The notes under the pieces: generated by a model
The model's database searches: none
What the model was told of the DNA's origin: nothing
The model's input: the letters and a program-made list of their open reading frames with translations, nothing else
Position numbers and translations under genes: made by a program
NCBI GenBank assembly: GCA_022821805.1
Contig: JAJECX010000003.1
Location: 1 to 64,000 of the forward strand
Source of the DNA: Anaerolineae bacterium
GTDB lineage: Bacteria > Chloroflexota > Anaerolineae > Aggregatilineales > Phototrophicaceae
Length of the DNA stretch: 64,000 nucleotides
Reading direction: 5' to 3'
Shown here: in pieces, positions 1 through 7,182 of the stretch
Layout: each line of letters begins with the position of its first letter
Position numbering within the stretch: position 1 is the first letter of the stretch

Positions 1-1
1 C

Positions 2-142
2 ATCCAAGCCTACAACTTTGCCAAACGGCTCAAGACATTGCAGGGGCGAAGTCCCTACGAGTTTATCTGCGATCGCTGGCGGGAAAACCCGGAAAACTTT
101 CATGCTGAGCCGAACCATCTCACTGCTGGACCATACATCTAG
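2..142 (+). mobile_element. C-terminal end of an IS481-type transposase (gene runs off the window)
   Basis: An open frame enters from the left edge and ends at a TAG after 46 codons. It reads AYNFAKRLKTLQGRSPYEF, then a stretch rich in W, E, P and N. This is the usual C-terminus of IS481-family (DDE, integrase-core) transposases. Only the tail is present, so whether the element is intact cannot be judged. Its stop codon overlaps the stop codon of the convergent ccmI-like gene (shared CTAG), so the element ends right at the cytochrome c maturation operon. No inverted repeat could be identified at the junction. Confidence 0.72.
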
Positions 143-555
143 CTTCTATCTCTCTCAGCCGGCTTGGGCTGCGCGCTTAGCGATTCCGCGCGATACGCCG
201 CGACCGCTTCTTCTATCGCCTGGTCGATCCTCGCCGCATCGTCACCGCCGACGCCCAAGCTGCCTTCGCGCTCAAGCTGATCCTGCGCGCGCAGCAAGCG
301 AATTCCGCGCCCCACCCAAGCCTCGCGCTCAGCCTTATAATCGCCCTGATTGATCTTGCCCGTCGCCATGTCTTCGTCCAGGTCGCGGATATTGGTCAGC
401 ACACGCTCGTAATAGGCCGCAAGCCGGTCGCGCTGCAGGCGCAGATTCTCGGCTGCCGCCCGCTCGCGCCGCGCCGGACGCAGCAAGGGACGCGCCACTA
501 TTGCCAACGCGGCCAAGCTCAAGACCAACGCAATCAGCAGTCCCGCTATGCTCAT
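139..555 (-). CDS. CcmI/CycH-like c-type cytochrome biogenesis protein, short form
   Basis: 138 residues: one N-terminal membrane segment (about 3-23), then a basic/coiled segment rich in R and E, as in the N-terminal part of CcmI (CycH), the apocytochrome-holding subunit of the haem ligation complex. The TPR-containing C-terminal half of classical CcmI is absent. The start overlaps the stop of ccmG by four bases (ATGA), so it is the last gene of the ccm operon and probably translationally coupled. The family call rests on position and on the N-terminal pattern; sequence alone is weakly diagnostic. Confidence 0.6.
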   Translation of the reverse strand: MSIAGLLIALVLSLAALAIVARPLLRPARRERAAAENLRLQRDRLAAYYERVLTNIRDLDEDMATGKINQGDYKAEREAWVGRGIRLLRAQDQLEREGSLGVGGDDAARIDQAIEEAVAAYRAESLSAQPKPAERDRS

Positions 556-1136
556 GGCTCTTCCGCCAGCAGCGACTCAATACTGTCGCTAACATCATCA
601 AAACGAATGGCGCCAATGAAGAATCGCCGCACATTCCCGCGCCGATCAATTAGAAAACTCTCCGGCGGCGCCTCTACCCGATACAGATTGGTCAGCTTCT
701 CGCCGATGTCTTCGCCATTGGGATAGGTAATGCCGAACTCGTTGATGAAATCCAGCGCCTTCTGCCGTGAGCTTTCCAACATATTGATGCCAATTACGGT
801 CAAGCCCGCCAGTCGATAATCCTCATAAAGCGCCTGCAAATCGGGCGCTTCATCGCGGCAGGGCGGGCACCAACTCGCCCAGAAATTGATCAAGACCACA
901 TCCCCGCGATAATCGCGCAATCTGATTTCGCTAGCGTCAAAGAGCTTCAGCGCAAAATCGGGCGCCGGACCGCTCGTCGGGCGCGTCGCGTTCCGCCGCG
1001 ATAGCTGCAAGCCCAATACAAGCGCCAGCGCCAGCACAGCCGCCATCAGCGCTAACGAGCCCAGGCTGAATCCGCGCCGAACTGGCAGCGGCTTGCCCTC
1101 GCTCAGAAATTCCAATTGGTCATTGCTATTCGACAT
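552..1136 (-). CDS. ccmG: CcmG/DsbE/TlpA-type thioredoxin, cytochrome c maturation
   Basis: 194 residues. A membrane anchor (about 25-45) is followed by a thioredoxin fold outside the membrane. The active site is WCPPC at 89-93 within FWASWCPPC, and a cis-proline loop (EAPPESFLID) is present, as in TlpA/ResA/CcmG. These proteins reduce the CXXCH cysteines of apocytochromes before haem attachment. It lies 10 bases after ccmH and overlaps the ccmI-like gene. The substrates are probably the cytochromes c encoded at 6.2-8.4 kb and 15.9 kb. Confidence 0.9.
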   Translation of the reverse strand: MSNSNDQLEFLSEGKPLPVRRGFSLGSLALMAAVLALALVLGLQLSRRNATRPTSGPAPDFALKLFDASEIRLRDYRGDVVLINFWASWCPPCRDEAPDLQALYEDYRLAGLTVIGINMLESSRQKALDFINEFGITYPNGEDIGEKLTNLYRVEAPPESFLIDRRGNVRRFFIGAIRFDDVSDSIESLLAEEP

Positions 1137-1146
1137 GGATTCGCGC

Positions 1147-1923
1147 TCAGCGGCGTCCCCTCACATCCGCTTCCAGCCGTTGACGATATGCCTCATCGCT
1201 CAGCTCACGGACGCCGTTTCCAGTTGCTCCCCCTCCCTCATTTTGGGATCCCGGGGGTTGGGGCAAGCCTAGCTTCCGCTGCGCCCCAAATCGGCGAAAG
1301 GTGAATGCGCCCAAGCCTAGCGCCAGCGCCGTCGCCAGCAGCGGCACGATCACGGTCAGCGCGCGCAGCAGCGGATCCTGCGGCAGGCCCACGACATTGT
1401 CGCCGAAGCGCGCCACAAAGCTGTTGATTACTTCCTGATCGCTCCGGCCAGCCGCCAACTGCGTCCGTATCTCTTCTTTCCACTCGACGCAGGCTATCGT
1501 CTCACAGTCGTCCAGCGGGATATTCTCGCATACCGGGCAGTACATCCGCTCCGCCACGCGAATCACATCGTTATCCGTCGCGCCGCCGTCCTGCGCCCCA
1601 ACTAATACGGGAAGACCCAGCAGCGCAAAAGCCGCCAACAAGATATAGCAATTCCTCAGCCACTTTCGCGACGCCGCGTCAGAGGCTCGCTTAGCTCCCT
1701 TTCCCTCCTTGCGGGCTGAGGAGCGGACTGGTTTTCTACCCCATCCTCGGCCCTTCCCCAATGCTTTGGGGAAGGGTGACTCGATGATGAAATTGATAAT
1801 ATGCGCGCAAACGAGTACAAGAATGAGCAAAAAACCATCTGCTTTCAGCGCTCTCACCCTCTCCGATGCTTCGGGGAGGGGGCCGGGGGATGGGGTTTGC
1901 TTTGAGATTTGCGCGGTTTTCAA
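1147..1923 (-). CDS. ccmH: CcmH-type haem lyase subunit with a repeat-derived N-terminus
   Basis: CcmH reduces and presents apocytochrome c to the haem lyase. The core has YCPVC (C129, C132), followed by C140 and C145, the helical segment FVARFGDNVVG, and a C-terminal membrane helix at about 187-206. Classical CcmH has only the CxxC pair; the second cysteine pair is an addition. Residues 91-111 look like the real signal peptide (NCYILLAAFALLGLPVLVGA). Residues 1-90 are translated largely from the palindromic repeats at 1690-1960 and are unlike any CcmH. The frame opens at a TTG preceded by AAGGAG, itself inside the repeat. I see no ATG or GTG nearer the signal peptide, so either the repeat supplies the start or a rare start is used. 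Confidence 0.82.
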   Translation of the reverse strand: MKTAQISKQTPSPGPLPEASERVRALKADGFLLILVLVCAHIINFIIESPFPKALGKGRGWGRKPVRSSARKEGKGAKRASDAASRKWLRNCYILLAAFALLGLPVLVGAQDGGATDNDVIRVAERMYCPVCENIPLDDCETIACVEWKEEIRTQLAAGRSDQEVINSFVARFGDNVVGLPQDPLLRALTVIVPLLATALALGLGAFTFRRFGAQRKLGLPQPPGSQNEGGGATGNGVRELSDEAYRQRLEADVRGRR

Positions 1924-1960
1924 AGGTGTCCGCTCCTTAGCTCCTTGTGGGGAGGGGTAG
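1690..1960. repeat. Cluster of G-rich palindromic repeats inside the 5' end of ccmH
   Basis: Two similar hairpins: 1751-1776 (11-bp stem CCCTTCCCCAA, loop TGCT) and 1857-1880 (10-bp stem CCCTCTCCGA with one G-T mismatch, loop TGCT). Next to each is a conserved tail of the type GGCCGGGGGATGGGGT (1881-1896; on the other strand to the left of 1751). Both flanks carry a CTTAGCTCC motif. The two copies face opposite ways and enclose about 75 bases of unique sequence. The same tail recurs at 7157-7171. Such short intergenic palindromes are typical REP-like elements; here they are within an open frame. Confidence 0.75.
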
Positions 1961-1962
1961 GC

Positions 1963-4020
1963 TCATGTCCCGCCCTCGCGCTTCGCCGGCGCTCTCGCCG
2001 GAACCACCTTCGGATAAGCCGCTATCGCCGTCCCTAGGACCAGCAGGATGCCGCCCCACCACACCAGATTCACCAGCGGATTGATATAGATGCGGAAGGT
2101 CGCGCGCTCGCGGTCGCCGCTCATCAGCAGCACATAATAGTCGTTCTCCAACGTACTATGCGCGCCGGCGATCTTCATCGGCATTTGCGGGTAATCGTCA
2201 ATCCGTGGCCGCAGCCGCGCAATCTCGACGCCATCGCGGAATACTGTCACCGCCGCGATATTCATCATCCGGCCATCGACCGCCTGCGCTCGCAGGAAAT
2301 CGTCATATCGCAGCGTATACTCTTGCACGCTAATCGTCTCGCCTCGCGCAACCGAATGCTGTACTTCGGTCTGAAAAGCGGTGCTCGCGATGACTCCGAT
2401 GCCGATCACGGTCACGCCAAGGTGCACGATGTAGCCGCCGTAACGCCGCTGATTGCGCCGGAAAAGCGCCGTCAGCGCCTGAATCCAGCTCTCGCCCAGC
2501 GACCGCCGCCTCGCCCCCGCGCCTCGAATAATCTCGAATAGCGCGACATAACCGGCGAATAGCGCGACCCCGTATCCAAACAAGGCAATTGCGAAGTCTG
2601 TCCCGCTCAAAACAGCCGCGGCGATGCTCAGCGCGGTTAAGGCGAGCGGCGTCCTAAGCGCAGCGCCCAAGCGTCGCGCCGAGGTCGCGCCCCAAGCCGA
2701 AAGCGGCGCCACGCCCATCAAGATGTACATGGCGATGAATAGCGGCACAACATAGAATTCGAAGGTATCGGCGCCGATCGTCACTTCTTTCCCCAGCAGC
2801 AGCTCCGATGTGATCGGCAGCCCGAAACTGCCCCAGAATATCGCCAGAAATAGCGCGATGAAGACCACATTGTTGAGCACAAACAGCGATTCGCGGCTGA
2901 GCAGATTGGCGAAATGGCGCTCGTCGCCTAACTCGCCGCGCCGCCAGCGCCAGAGCAGCGTCCATAGCGCCACCAATGTCATCGCCGCCCAAAATGCCAG
3001 CATGGGGAAGCCGACCTCGCTGCGCGCGAAGCTGTGTACGCTCTCGATCACGCCGCTGCGCGTGGCGAAAGTGCCAAACATCACCGCCGAATACGCCGCG
3101 ATCACCAACACCATATTCCAGCGCTTCAGCATGCCGCGCTTTTCCTGAATCATCACGCTGTGGATGAAAGCTGTGCCCACCAGCCAGGGCAGGAATGCCG
3201 CGTTCTCCACCGGGTCCCAGCCCCAATATCCACCCCAGCCCAGCACATCGTAAGCCCAGCGCCCACCCAATATCAGCCCGATGCTCAAGCAAATCCAGGC
3301 GATCAGCGACCAGCGCCGCGTCGCCTTGATCCAGCCCGTCGACAAATCGCCCGAAGCCAGCGCCGCCATGGCAAAGGCAAAAGGTATCGTGAAGCCGACG
3401 AAACCCAAATACAGCATCGGCGGATGTATCACCATGCCGAAATGCCGCAGCAGCGGATTCAGCCCCTCGGCGCCCGCCCGCAGATTCGCCTCGGCCGGCG
3501 CAATCGCCCCCGGTGGAATCAGCGCCGTCGAAATCACCTGTTCCGCCGCTGGCGCGCTCGGCAAGATCCACCAGCGCTCAAAGGGATTCTCCACCAACAG
3601 CGACAAGCCGAGGAAAAATGCCAGCGTTGCCATCATATAGGCGATCGCATAATGCATCAGCCGCCGTTCGCTCCGCCAGTTAAGCCCGATCGCCGCAAAG
3701 GTGAAGCCGCTCATCAGCAGCGACCAAAGCAGCAGCGAGCCCTTCTGCGATCCCCATAAAGCTGTGAAGCGATACAGCGCTGGCGTCTGCGGATCGGTTA
3801 CGCTGTAAACATAAGTGAGTTGATATTGCTCGGTCATCAGGGCGAAGACCAACGCGCCCGTCGCCAGCAGCGCCGCCGGAAAGGTCAGCAGCGCCGCGTT
3901 GCGCCCGCTGAGCGCGAGCTGGGCCGAGCCCCTTCGCGCTCCGATTAAAGATGCGAGGGCCGCGTAAACCGCCAGCGCAAAAGCCAGCGTAAGCGCAGCG
4001 AGTCCGATTTCTGCGGACAT
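1963..4020 (-). CDS. ccmF: CcmF haem lyase, large membrane subunit
   Basis: 685 residues with about 15 membrane helices, close to the usual length. The WWD signature is at about 262-270 (WGGYWGWDP) followed by VENAAFLPWL, and there is a conserved histidine-proline at 199-200 (VIHPPMLYLGF). CcmF takes haem from CcmE and ligates it to the CXXCH cysteines of apocytochromes on the outer face of the membrane. The start codon overlaps the ccmE stop by one base (TAATG), so the two are translationally coupled. The stop is followed directly by the repeat cluster that precedes the ccmH core. Confidence 0.95.
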   Translation of the reverse strand: MSAEIGLAALTLAFALAVYAALASLIGARRGSAQLALSGRNAALLTFPAALLATGALVFALMTEQYQLTYVYSVTDPQTPALYRFTALWGSQKGSLLLWSLLMSGFTFAAIGLNWRSERRLMHYAIAYMMATLAFFLGLSLLVENPFERWWILPSAPAAEQVISTALIPPGAIAPAEANLRAGAEGLNPLLRHFGMVIHPPMLYLGFVGFTIPFAFAMAALASGDLSTGWIKATRRWSLIAWICLSIGLILGGRWAYDVLGWGGYWGWDPVENAAFLPWLVGTAFIHSVMIQEKRGMLKRWNMVLVIAAYSAVMFGTFATRSGVIESVHSFARSEVGFPMLAFWAAMTLVALWTLLWRWRRGELGDERHFANLLSRESLFVLNNVVFIALFLAIFWGSFGLPITSELLLGKEVTIGADTFEFYVVPLFIAMYILMGVAPLSAWGATSARRLGAALRTPLALTALSIAAAVLSGTDFAIALFGYGVALFAGYVALFEIIRGAGARRRSLGESWIQALTALFRRNQRRYGGYIVHLGVTVIGIGVIASTAFQTEVQHSVARGETISVQEYTLRYDDFLRAQAVDGRMMNIAAVTVFRDGVEIARLRPRIDDYPQMPMKIAGAHSTLENDYYVLLMSGDRERATFRIYINPLVNLVWWGGILLVLGTAIAAYPKVVPARAPAKREGGT

Positions 4021-4550
4021 TATTGATGTTCCGGAATACGACTCAAGCCTTCGGGCGCGGTACTCTCTTCAAAGCGGCTCGGGCATTTCAGCAGCAATTC
4101 TGTCGCCGCGAAAACCCCGTCCGCGCCCAGCGCGCCGGTCAGGATTGCTTGCGCCTCGTGCTGCAGCAGGTCCGGGATCGCCGCGTCTTCCACCACAATG
4201 CGCAAGCGTTGCGCAGTGCTGTCGAGCAGCGCCTCGCGCAGCGCTGTTGCCAGGTCGTCATATTTGCTCGGGATATTAACGATCTCGAAGCGGATGATCG
4301 CCTTCTCGCTGTCGTATTCGATGCTCTCGCCATCGACCGCGCCCGAGATCCGCACTGTGCGTCCAAGATACGACGCGCCTTCCAGCACCTCGCTCACGGT
4401 GATGAAATAACGCGCGCCCTGCAGCGTCCCCGAAATCAAAAGGCACAGGACGGCCGCCAGAATCATCACGCCAGCGGCGATGAACTTGAGCCGCTCAGAA
4501 CGTTTTCGCTTTTGCGAATGCTTCGGCTTGCGCCAAATGACGTCGGTCAT
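4020..4550 (-). CDS. ccmE: CcmE haem chaperone, variant with CxxxF in place of HxxxY
   Basis: 176 residues: a basic cytoplasmic N-terminus, one membrane anchor (about 22-41), then a beta-barrel domain with VRISGAVDGESIEYD and the haem-binding end LLKCPSRF (C156, F160). Classical CcmE binds haem covalently through His in HxxxY; archaeal and some Gram-positive proteins use CxxxY. Here the cysteine is present but the conserved tyrosine is phenylalanine. The protein carries haem from CcmC to CcmF. No ccmA, ccmB or ccmC lies in the window. Confidence 0.9.
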   Translation of the reverse strand: MTDVIWRKPKHSQKRKRSERLKFIAAGVMILAAVLCLLISGTLQGARYFITVSEVLEGASYLGRTVRISGAVDGESIEYDSEKAIIRFEIVNIPSKYDDLATALREALLDSTAQRLRIVVEDAAIPDLLQHEAQAILTGALGADGVFAATELLLKCPSRFEESTAPEGLSRIPEHQ

Positions 4551-4574
4551 GCGCCTTTGCGCAGCGCCCCCTGT

Positions 4575-4793
4575 CTAAACTCCCTCGTCGTCATCGCCCG
4601 TCGACTGGCTCCAGCGGATGACAAAAACGCCGATGATGCCAGCGATGCCCAGAAACAGCACCAGCATCGACATGCCCTCGGGCGAAGACGAAGCTTCGCC
4701 GTCCTGCGCCAGCGCCAGGCTCACTTGACCAATGAGCAGCGCCAATACTATCAGTACTCGATTCATGCCGCCTGCGCTTGCGAGCTTTCTCAT
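4575..4793 (-). CDS. Small membrane protein between ccmE and an unknown gene (CcmD-like position)
   Basis: Signal-like hydrophobic N-terminus (NRVLIVLALLIGQVSLALAQ), an acidic/serine linker, then one membrane helix (MLVLFLGIAGIIGVFVIRW) and an acidic tail (DDDEG). I start it at the ATG at 4793, which follows GGAGAG; an ATG at 4766 (63 residues) and a longer frame to 4844 are alternatives. Small membrane proteins beside ccmC/ccmE are usually CcmD, which releases holo-CcmE, but CcmD has no signal peptide and I see no CcmD-specific motif. Function inferred from position only. Confidence 0.55.
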   Translation of the reverse strand: MRKLASAGGMNRVLIVLALLIGQVSLALAQDGEASSSPEGMSMLVLFLGIAGIIGVFVIRWSQSTGDDDEGV

Positions 4794-4910
4794 CAGTCTC
4801 TCCATATTCGCCAATTCTTTTGACCCCGCTATCCTCAATTGCACCAGGTTTATCGCGAGTATTCAAATATTTGGCGACTTGTAGGGTGTCGCCCGAATGC
4901 TGTAATTTAC

Positions 4911-5318
4911 CTACGCCGCCCCCAGCTTGACAATGTCGTAAATGGTAAAAGCCACCAGCAACGTCAGCGCCGCCGCCGCCACCACCAGATAGCGCCAGCG
5001 ATGCGCGTAGCCAATCGTCCAAAACCGCCGAAGACTGAAGAATATCGACGCCATCGCCAGTATATTTATCAGTAGCAATATCGGAATCGTGGCATCGGCT
5101 GCAATGCCAACGATCGGCAGCAAGAAGGGCAGCAGCGCATACTGCAAAATGCAGCGCGCGCCGGAAAACAGCAGCGATACTGTCAGCGCGTTCTCCGCGC
5201 CCCGCGATGCCGCCGCCTCGTCAAGCGCAATTCCCGAATCCGCCCCCGCGCGTATCAGCAGCAGCCTCGTCATCAAATTGTCCGCTCGGCTCACCGCCAT
5301 CGTTACTTCAATTCCCAA
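4911..5318 (-). CDS. Unknown membrane protein, first gene of the ccm cluster in this window
   Basis: 135 residues: a hydrophilic first half (about 1-40) and three predicted membrane helices (about 55-75, 77-97 and 111-131). An internal ATG six codons in is an equally good start. It does not carry the WWD or tryptophan-rich loops of CcmC, nor ABC motifs. It sits upstream of the small membrane protein and ccmE on the same strand, after a gap of about 120 bases. It might have a membrane role in cytochrome maturation, but nothing in the sequence proves it. Confidence 0.5.
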   Translation of the reverse strand: MGIEVTMAVSRADNLMTRLLLIRAGADSGIALDEAAASRGAENALTVSLLFSGARCILQYALLPFLLPIVGIAADATIPILLLINILAMASIFFSLRRFWTIGYAHRWRYLVVAAAALTLLVAFTIYDIVKLGAA

Positions 5319-5393
5319 TCCCTCTCGAAATTCAATCAGTCGCTAGGTCTGCGCCTTCGCATTCTATCATAGTGTCGTTCGCCATGACAGAGC

Positions 5394-5948
5394 TTGGCGC
5401 GGCGCTGGGACGGTTTCTTGACGCAGCGCGATACAGATGATACGCTCTTTGTTCCATTATGCTGGGCAGGGGAATCGGTGAGACACCTTTGGACGACGGT
5501 CACCACTGAGCACACGGTAACGCACGACGCGGGCGAACCGGAATGGCTTGACTTGCCTTTGGATGACTTCGTCATCCCCGTTACGCCTGGAACTGGAGAG
5601 TATCCGGTGGAAATCAAACTTGATCCGGCCTGGCTGATTCTGTCAAAGTGGTTGATCGACGAAATAGACGTTGGTTTGCCTCTCGTACCTGTAGTGGAAT
5701 TCAGAGACCCCTTGGGATTCGCCCTCTACAATGACACTCCCGCCCTAAACAGCTTCAATGGCGCTTTCATCTCTCGCGAGTTTTCGACTGTTCCGATAGA
5801 GTTGAATCTGTCCTGGCTTTATATATGGTATACTGTACCAGGACTCTACAGTTTCATTGTGCGTTGGACTGGGAGCACGGCCGCCAGAGAGGCCGGGCAA
5901 TACTCAATGAACATACGGGATATGGGAAGCGGAGCGAGCCGTGGATGA
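5394..5948 (+). CDS. Unknown protein, 184 residues
   Basis: I do not recognise this protein. It is rich in W, P, D and L with beta-strand-like segments (PLDDFVIPVTPG, FRDPLGFALYND, PGLYSFIVRWTG) and has no signal peptide or membrane helix. The start is unsure: the first ATG lies in a region where a second frame opens with its own ATG at 5383 and closes after 18 codons, which could mean a frameshift near 5435. It overlaps the next gene by eight bases, so the two are probably co-translated. Base composition is less GC-skewed than that of the neighbouring cytochrome genes. Confidence 0.5.
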   Translation: MARRWDGFLTQRDTDDTLFVPLCWAGESVRHLWTTVTTEHTVTHDAGEPEWLDLPLDDFVIPVTPGTGEYPVEIKLDPAWLILSKWLIDEIDVGLPLVPVVEFRDPLGFALYNDTPALNSFNGAFISREFSTVPIELNLSWLYIWYTVPGLYSFIVRWTGSTAAREAGQYSMNIRDMGSGASRG

Positions 5949-6150
5949 CAAATTGACCGCCAAACAGCTTAGGGAACTTGTGAATTTTCACAAGACAGAC
6001 CGCGCCAACCAGCCCCATATGAGACCTATTGGCAGGATTATCACCGATCCGGAGGAAATGTCTAGGCTTGGGCCGCGGGGCATTCTTTCGGAATACGTCA
6101 TCAGGATCAACCGCTACAGCGCCAAAGGCGATGAACAGCAAGAGAATTAG
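5941..6150 (+). CDS. Small unknown protein coupled to the preceding gene
   Basis: 69 residues from a GTG that overlaps the stop of the upstream gene (GTGGATGA). It is hydrophilic, mixed charge, with no membrane segment and no metal-binding cluster. The pattern (N-terminal helix KLTAKQLRELVNFHKTDRA, a short basic tail) would suit a small regulatory or antitoxin-like protein, but this is not evidence of function. The overlapping pair stands alone between two minus-strand energy operons. Confidence 0.45.
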   Translation: MDDKLTAKQLRELVNFHKTDRANQPHMRPIGRIITDPEEMSRLGPRGILSEYVIRINRYSAKGDEQQEN

Positions 6151-6210
6151 CGCTTGATCGTAAAAGCGGTATGCGCCTACGGCGGTTAATAGGGCGAACG
6201 TTTCTCCTGA

Positions 6211-6903
6211 CTACTCGTTTAGCAACTGATCCTGACTATCCAAAAACGCCACCAAGTCGGCCAATTGCTGGATCGTCAGCTGTCCGCCATACATCTCTGG
6301 CATCACTGCGGCGTAATCTGGCGTGATATAGTCCATCGGCCGCACGATGCTCTCCACCAGAAACTGCCGATGCGTGTATTCGGCGAATTGCGGCAGCCGC
6401 AGCCGAACATCGTTGATCCGCGTCCAGGTAGCGGCCGTTAATGGCGCGATCGCCTCGTTCTCGTGGCAGCCGGCACAGCCAAGCGGCGACCCGCCGAGCG
6501 CTGGTTCCAGCCCATTATAGAGCAACTGCCCGGTCAGCGGATCGCCATAAACTTCGTCCAGCTCGACCAGAATATCGTCCACATCCAGCCCGACAGACTG
6601 CGCCACGATCAAATCATCAAGCGAGGCGAACATCAGCGCCCGCTCCAGCATCACGTTGACTTCTGCCTGGTTCGGCGCGTAGCCGCAGTCCAGCGCCATC
6701 GACTGATAGAGCGCGCCCAAGCGATACAGATTGGCCAGCGCCAACTCAGCATCGACCGCAAAATCCAGCGTTAGGTACAGCGCAAAGGTCTCTTGCTGAC
6801 GCGTCAACTCGTCGGGACTGCAGCCCTCGCTGGCATCATCCTGCGCCAGACCCGGCAAGAGTAGCGACCAAAAGAGAAGCAAGATGATGGATCGCCTCGT
6901 CAT
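6211..6903 (-). CDS. Secreted mono-haem cytochrome c
   Basis: 230 residues with a signal peptide (cleavage near LLLPGLAQ, about 20). An all-helical N-terminal domain (about 30-120) of unknown function is followed by a C-terminal cytochrome c domain with CAGCH at 143-147 and likely methionine ligands in AVMPEMYGG. The final part (LTIQQLADLVAFLDSQ) closely resembles the end of the di-haem cytochrome at 7183-8421, so the two domains are related. It lies downstream of the Rieske/cytochrome b operon and is probably an electron carrier or extra subunit. A terminator-like hairpin separates it from that operon. Confidence 0.85.
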   Translation of the reverse strand: MTRRSIILLLFWSLLLPGLAQDDASEGCSPDELTRQQETFALYLTLDFAVDAELALANLYRLGALYQSMALDCGYAPNQAEVNVMLERALMFASLDDLIVAQSVGLDVDDILVELDEVYGDPLTGQLLYNGLEPALGGSPLGCAGCHENEAIAPLTAATWTRINDVRLRLPQFAEYTHRQFLVESIVRPMDYITPDYAAVMPEMYGGQLTIQQLADLVAFLDSQDQLLNE

Positions 6904-6926
6904 TTCCGGCGTCTCCAGACAGACGC

Positions 6927-6947
6927 AAAAACCCCCTGTGTCGGGGG
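6927..6947 (-). terminator. Intrinsic terminator-like hairpin between two cytochrome c genes
   Basis: Read on the minus strand: CCCCC, a six-base loop, GGGGG, then TTTTT. It lies downstream of the Rieske/cytochrome b/di-haem cytochrome operon and only about 24 bases before the mono-haem cytochrome gene, so it either ends the operon or lowers read-through into the last gene. Confidence 0.65.
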
Positions 6948-7098
6948 CTGTAATTCACTTCGCATCAATCTCTTGTTGATTCCCGATTGCTGGTACATCT
7001 GTAGACTCCCGCGCGACAATGCCGCTCGCGCAAAATGCCTTGCGTCCCACTATGGACAAGATACTAGATGAACCACATGTATGCAAAGTCTAACTCCT

Positions 7099-7171
7099 CT
7101 TCCCAGCTTGCTGGGAAGCCCCCCCGACGAACGGGGGGATTCACGGGGGGAACCAGGGCCGGGGGATGGGT
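7099..7171. repeat. Palindromic repeat, same family as in ccmH
   Basis: A first hairpin (CTTCCCAGC, TT, GCTGGGAAG; 7099-7118) is followed at once by a second (CCCCCC/GGGGGG arms around 7119-7138), then the family tail GGGCCGGGGGATGGG at 7157-7171. The copy sits just after the stop of the di-haem cytochrome gene, in the usual intergenic position of REP-like elements. The other 200 bases of this spacer hold no gene I can support. Confidence 0.7.
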
Positions 7172-7182
7172 TTTGCCGCTCA

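Noticed and set aside
4575-4793. Assignment of the small membrane gene as ccmD
   Set aside because: Position fits but there is a signal-like segment and no CcmD motif, so no symbol was given.
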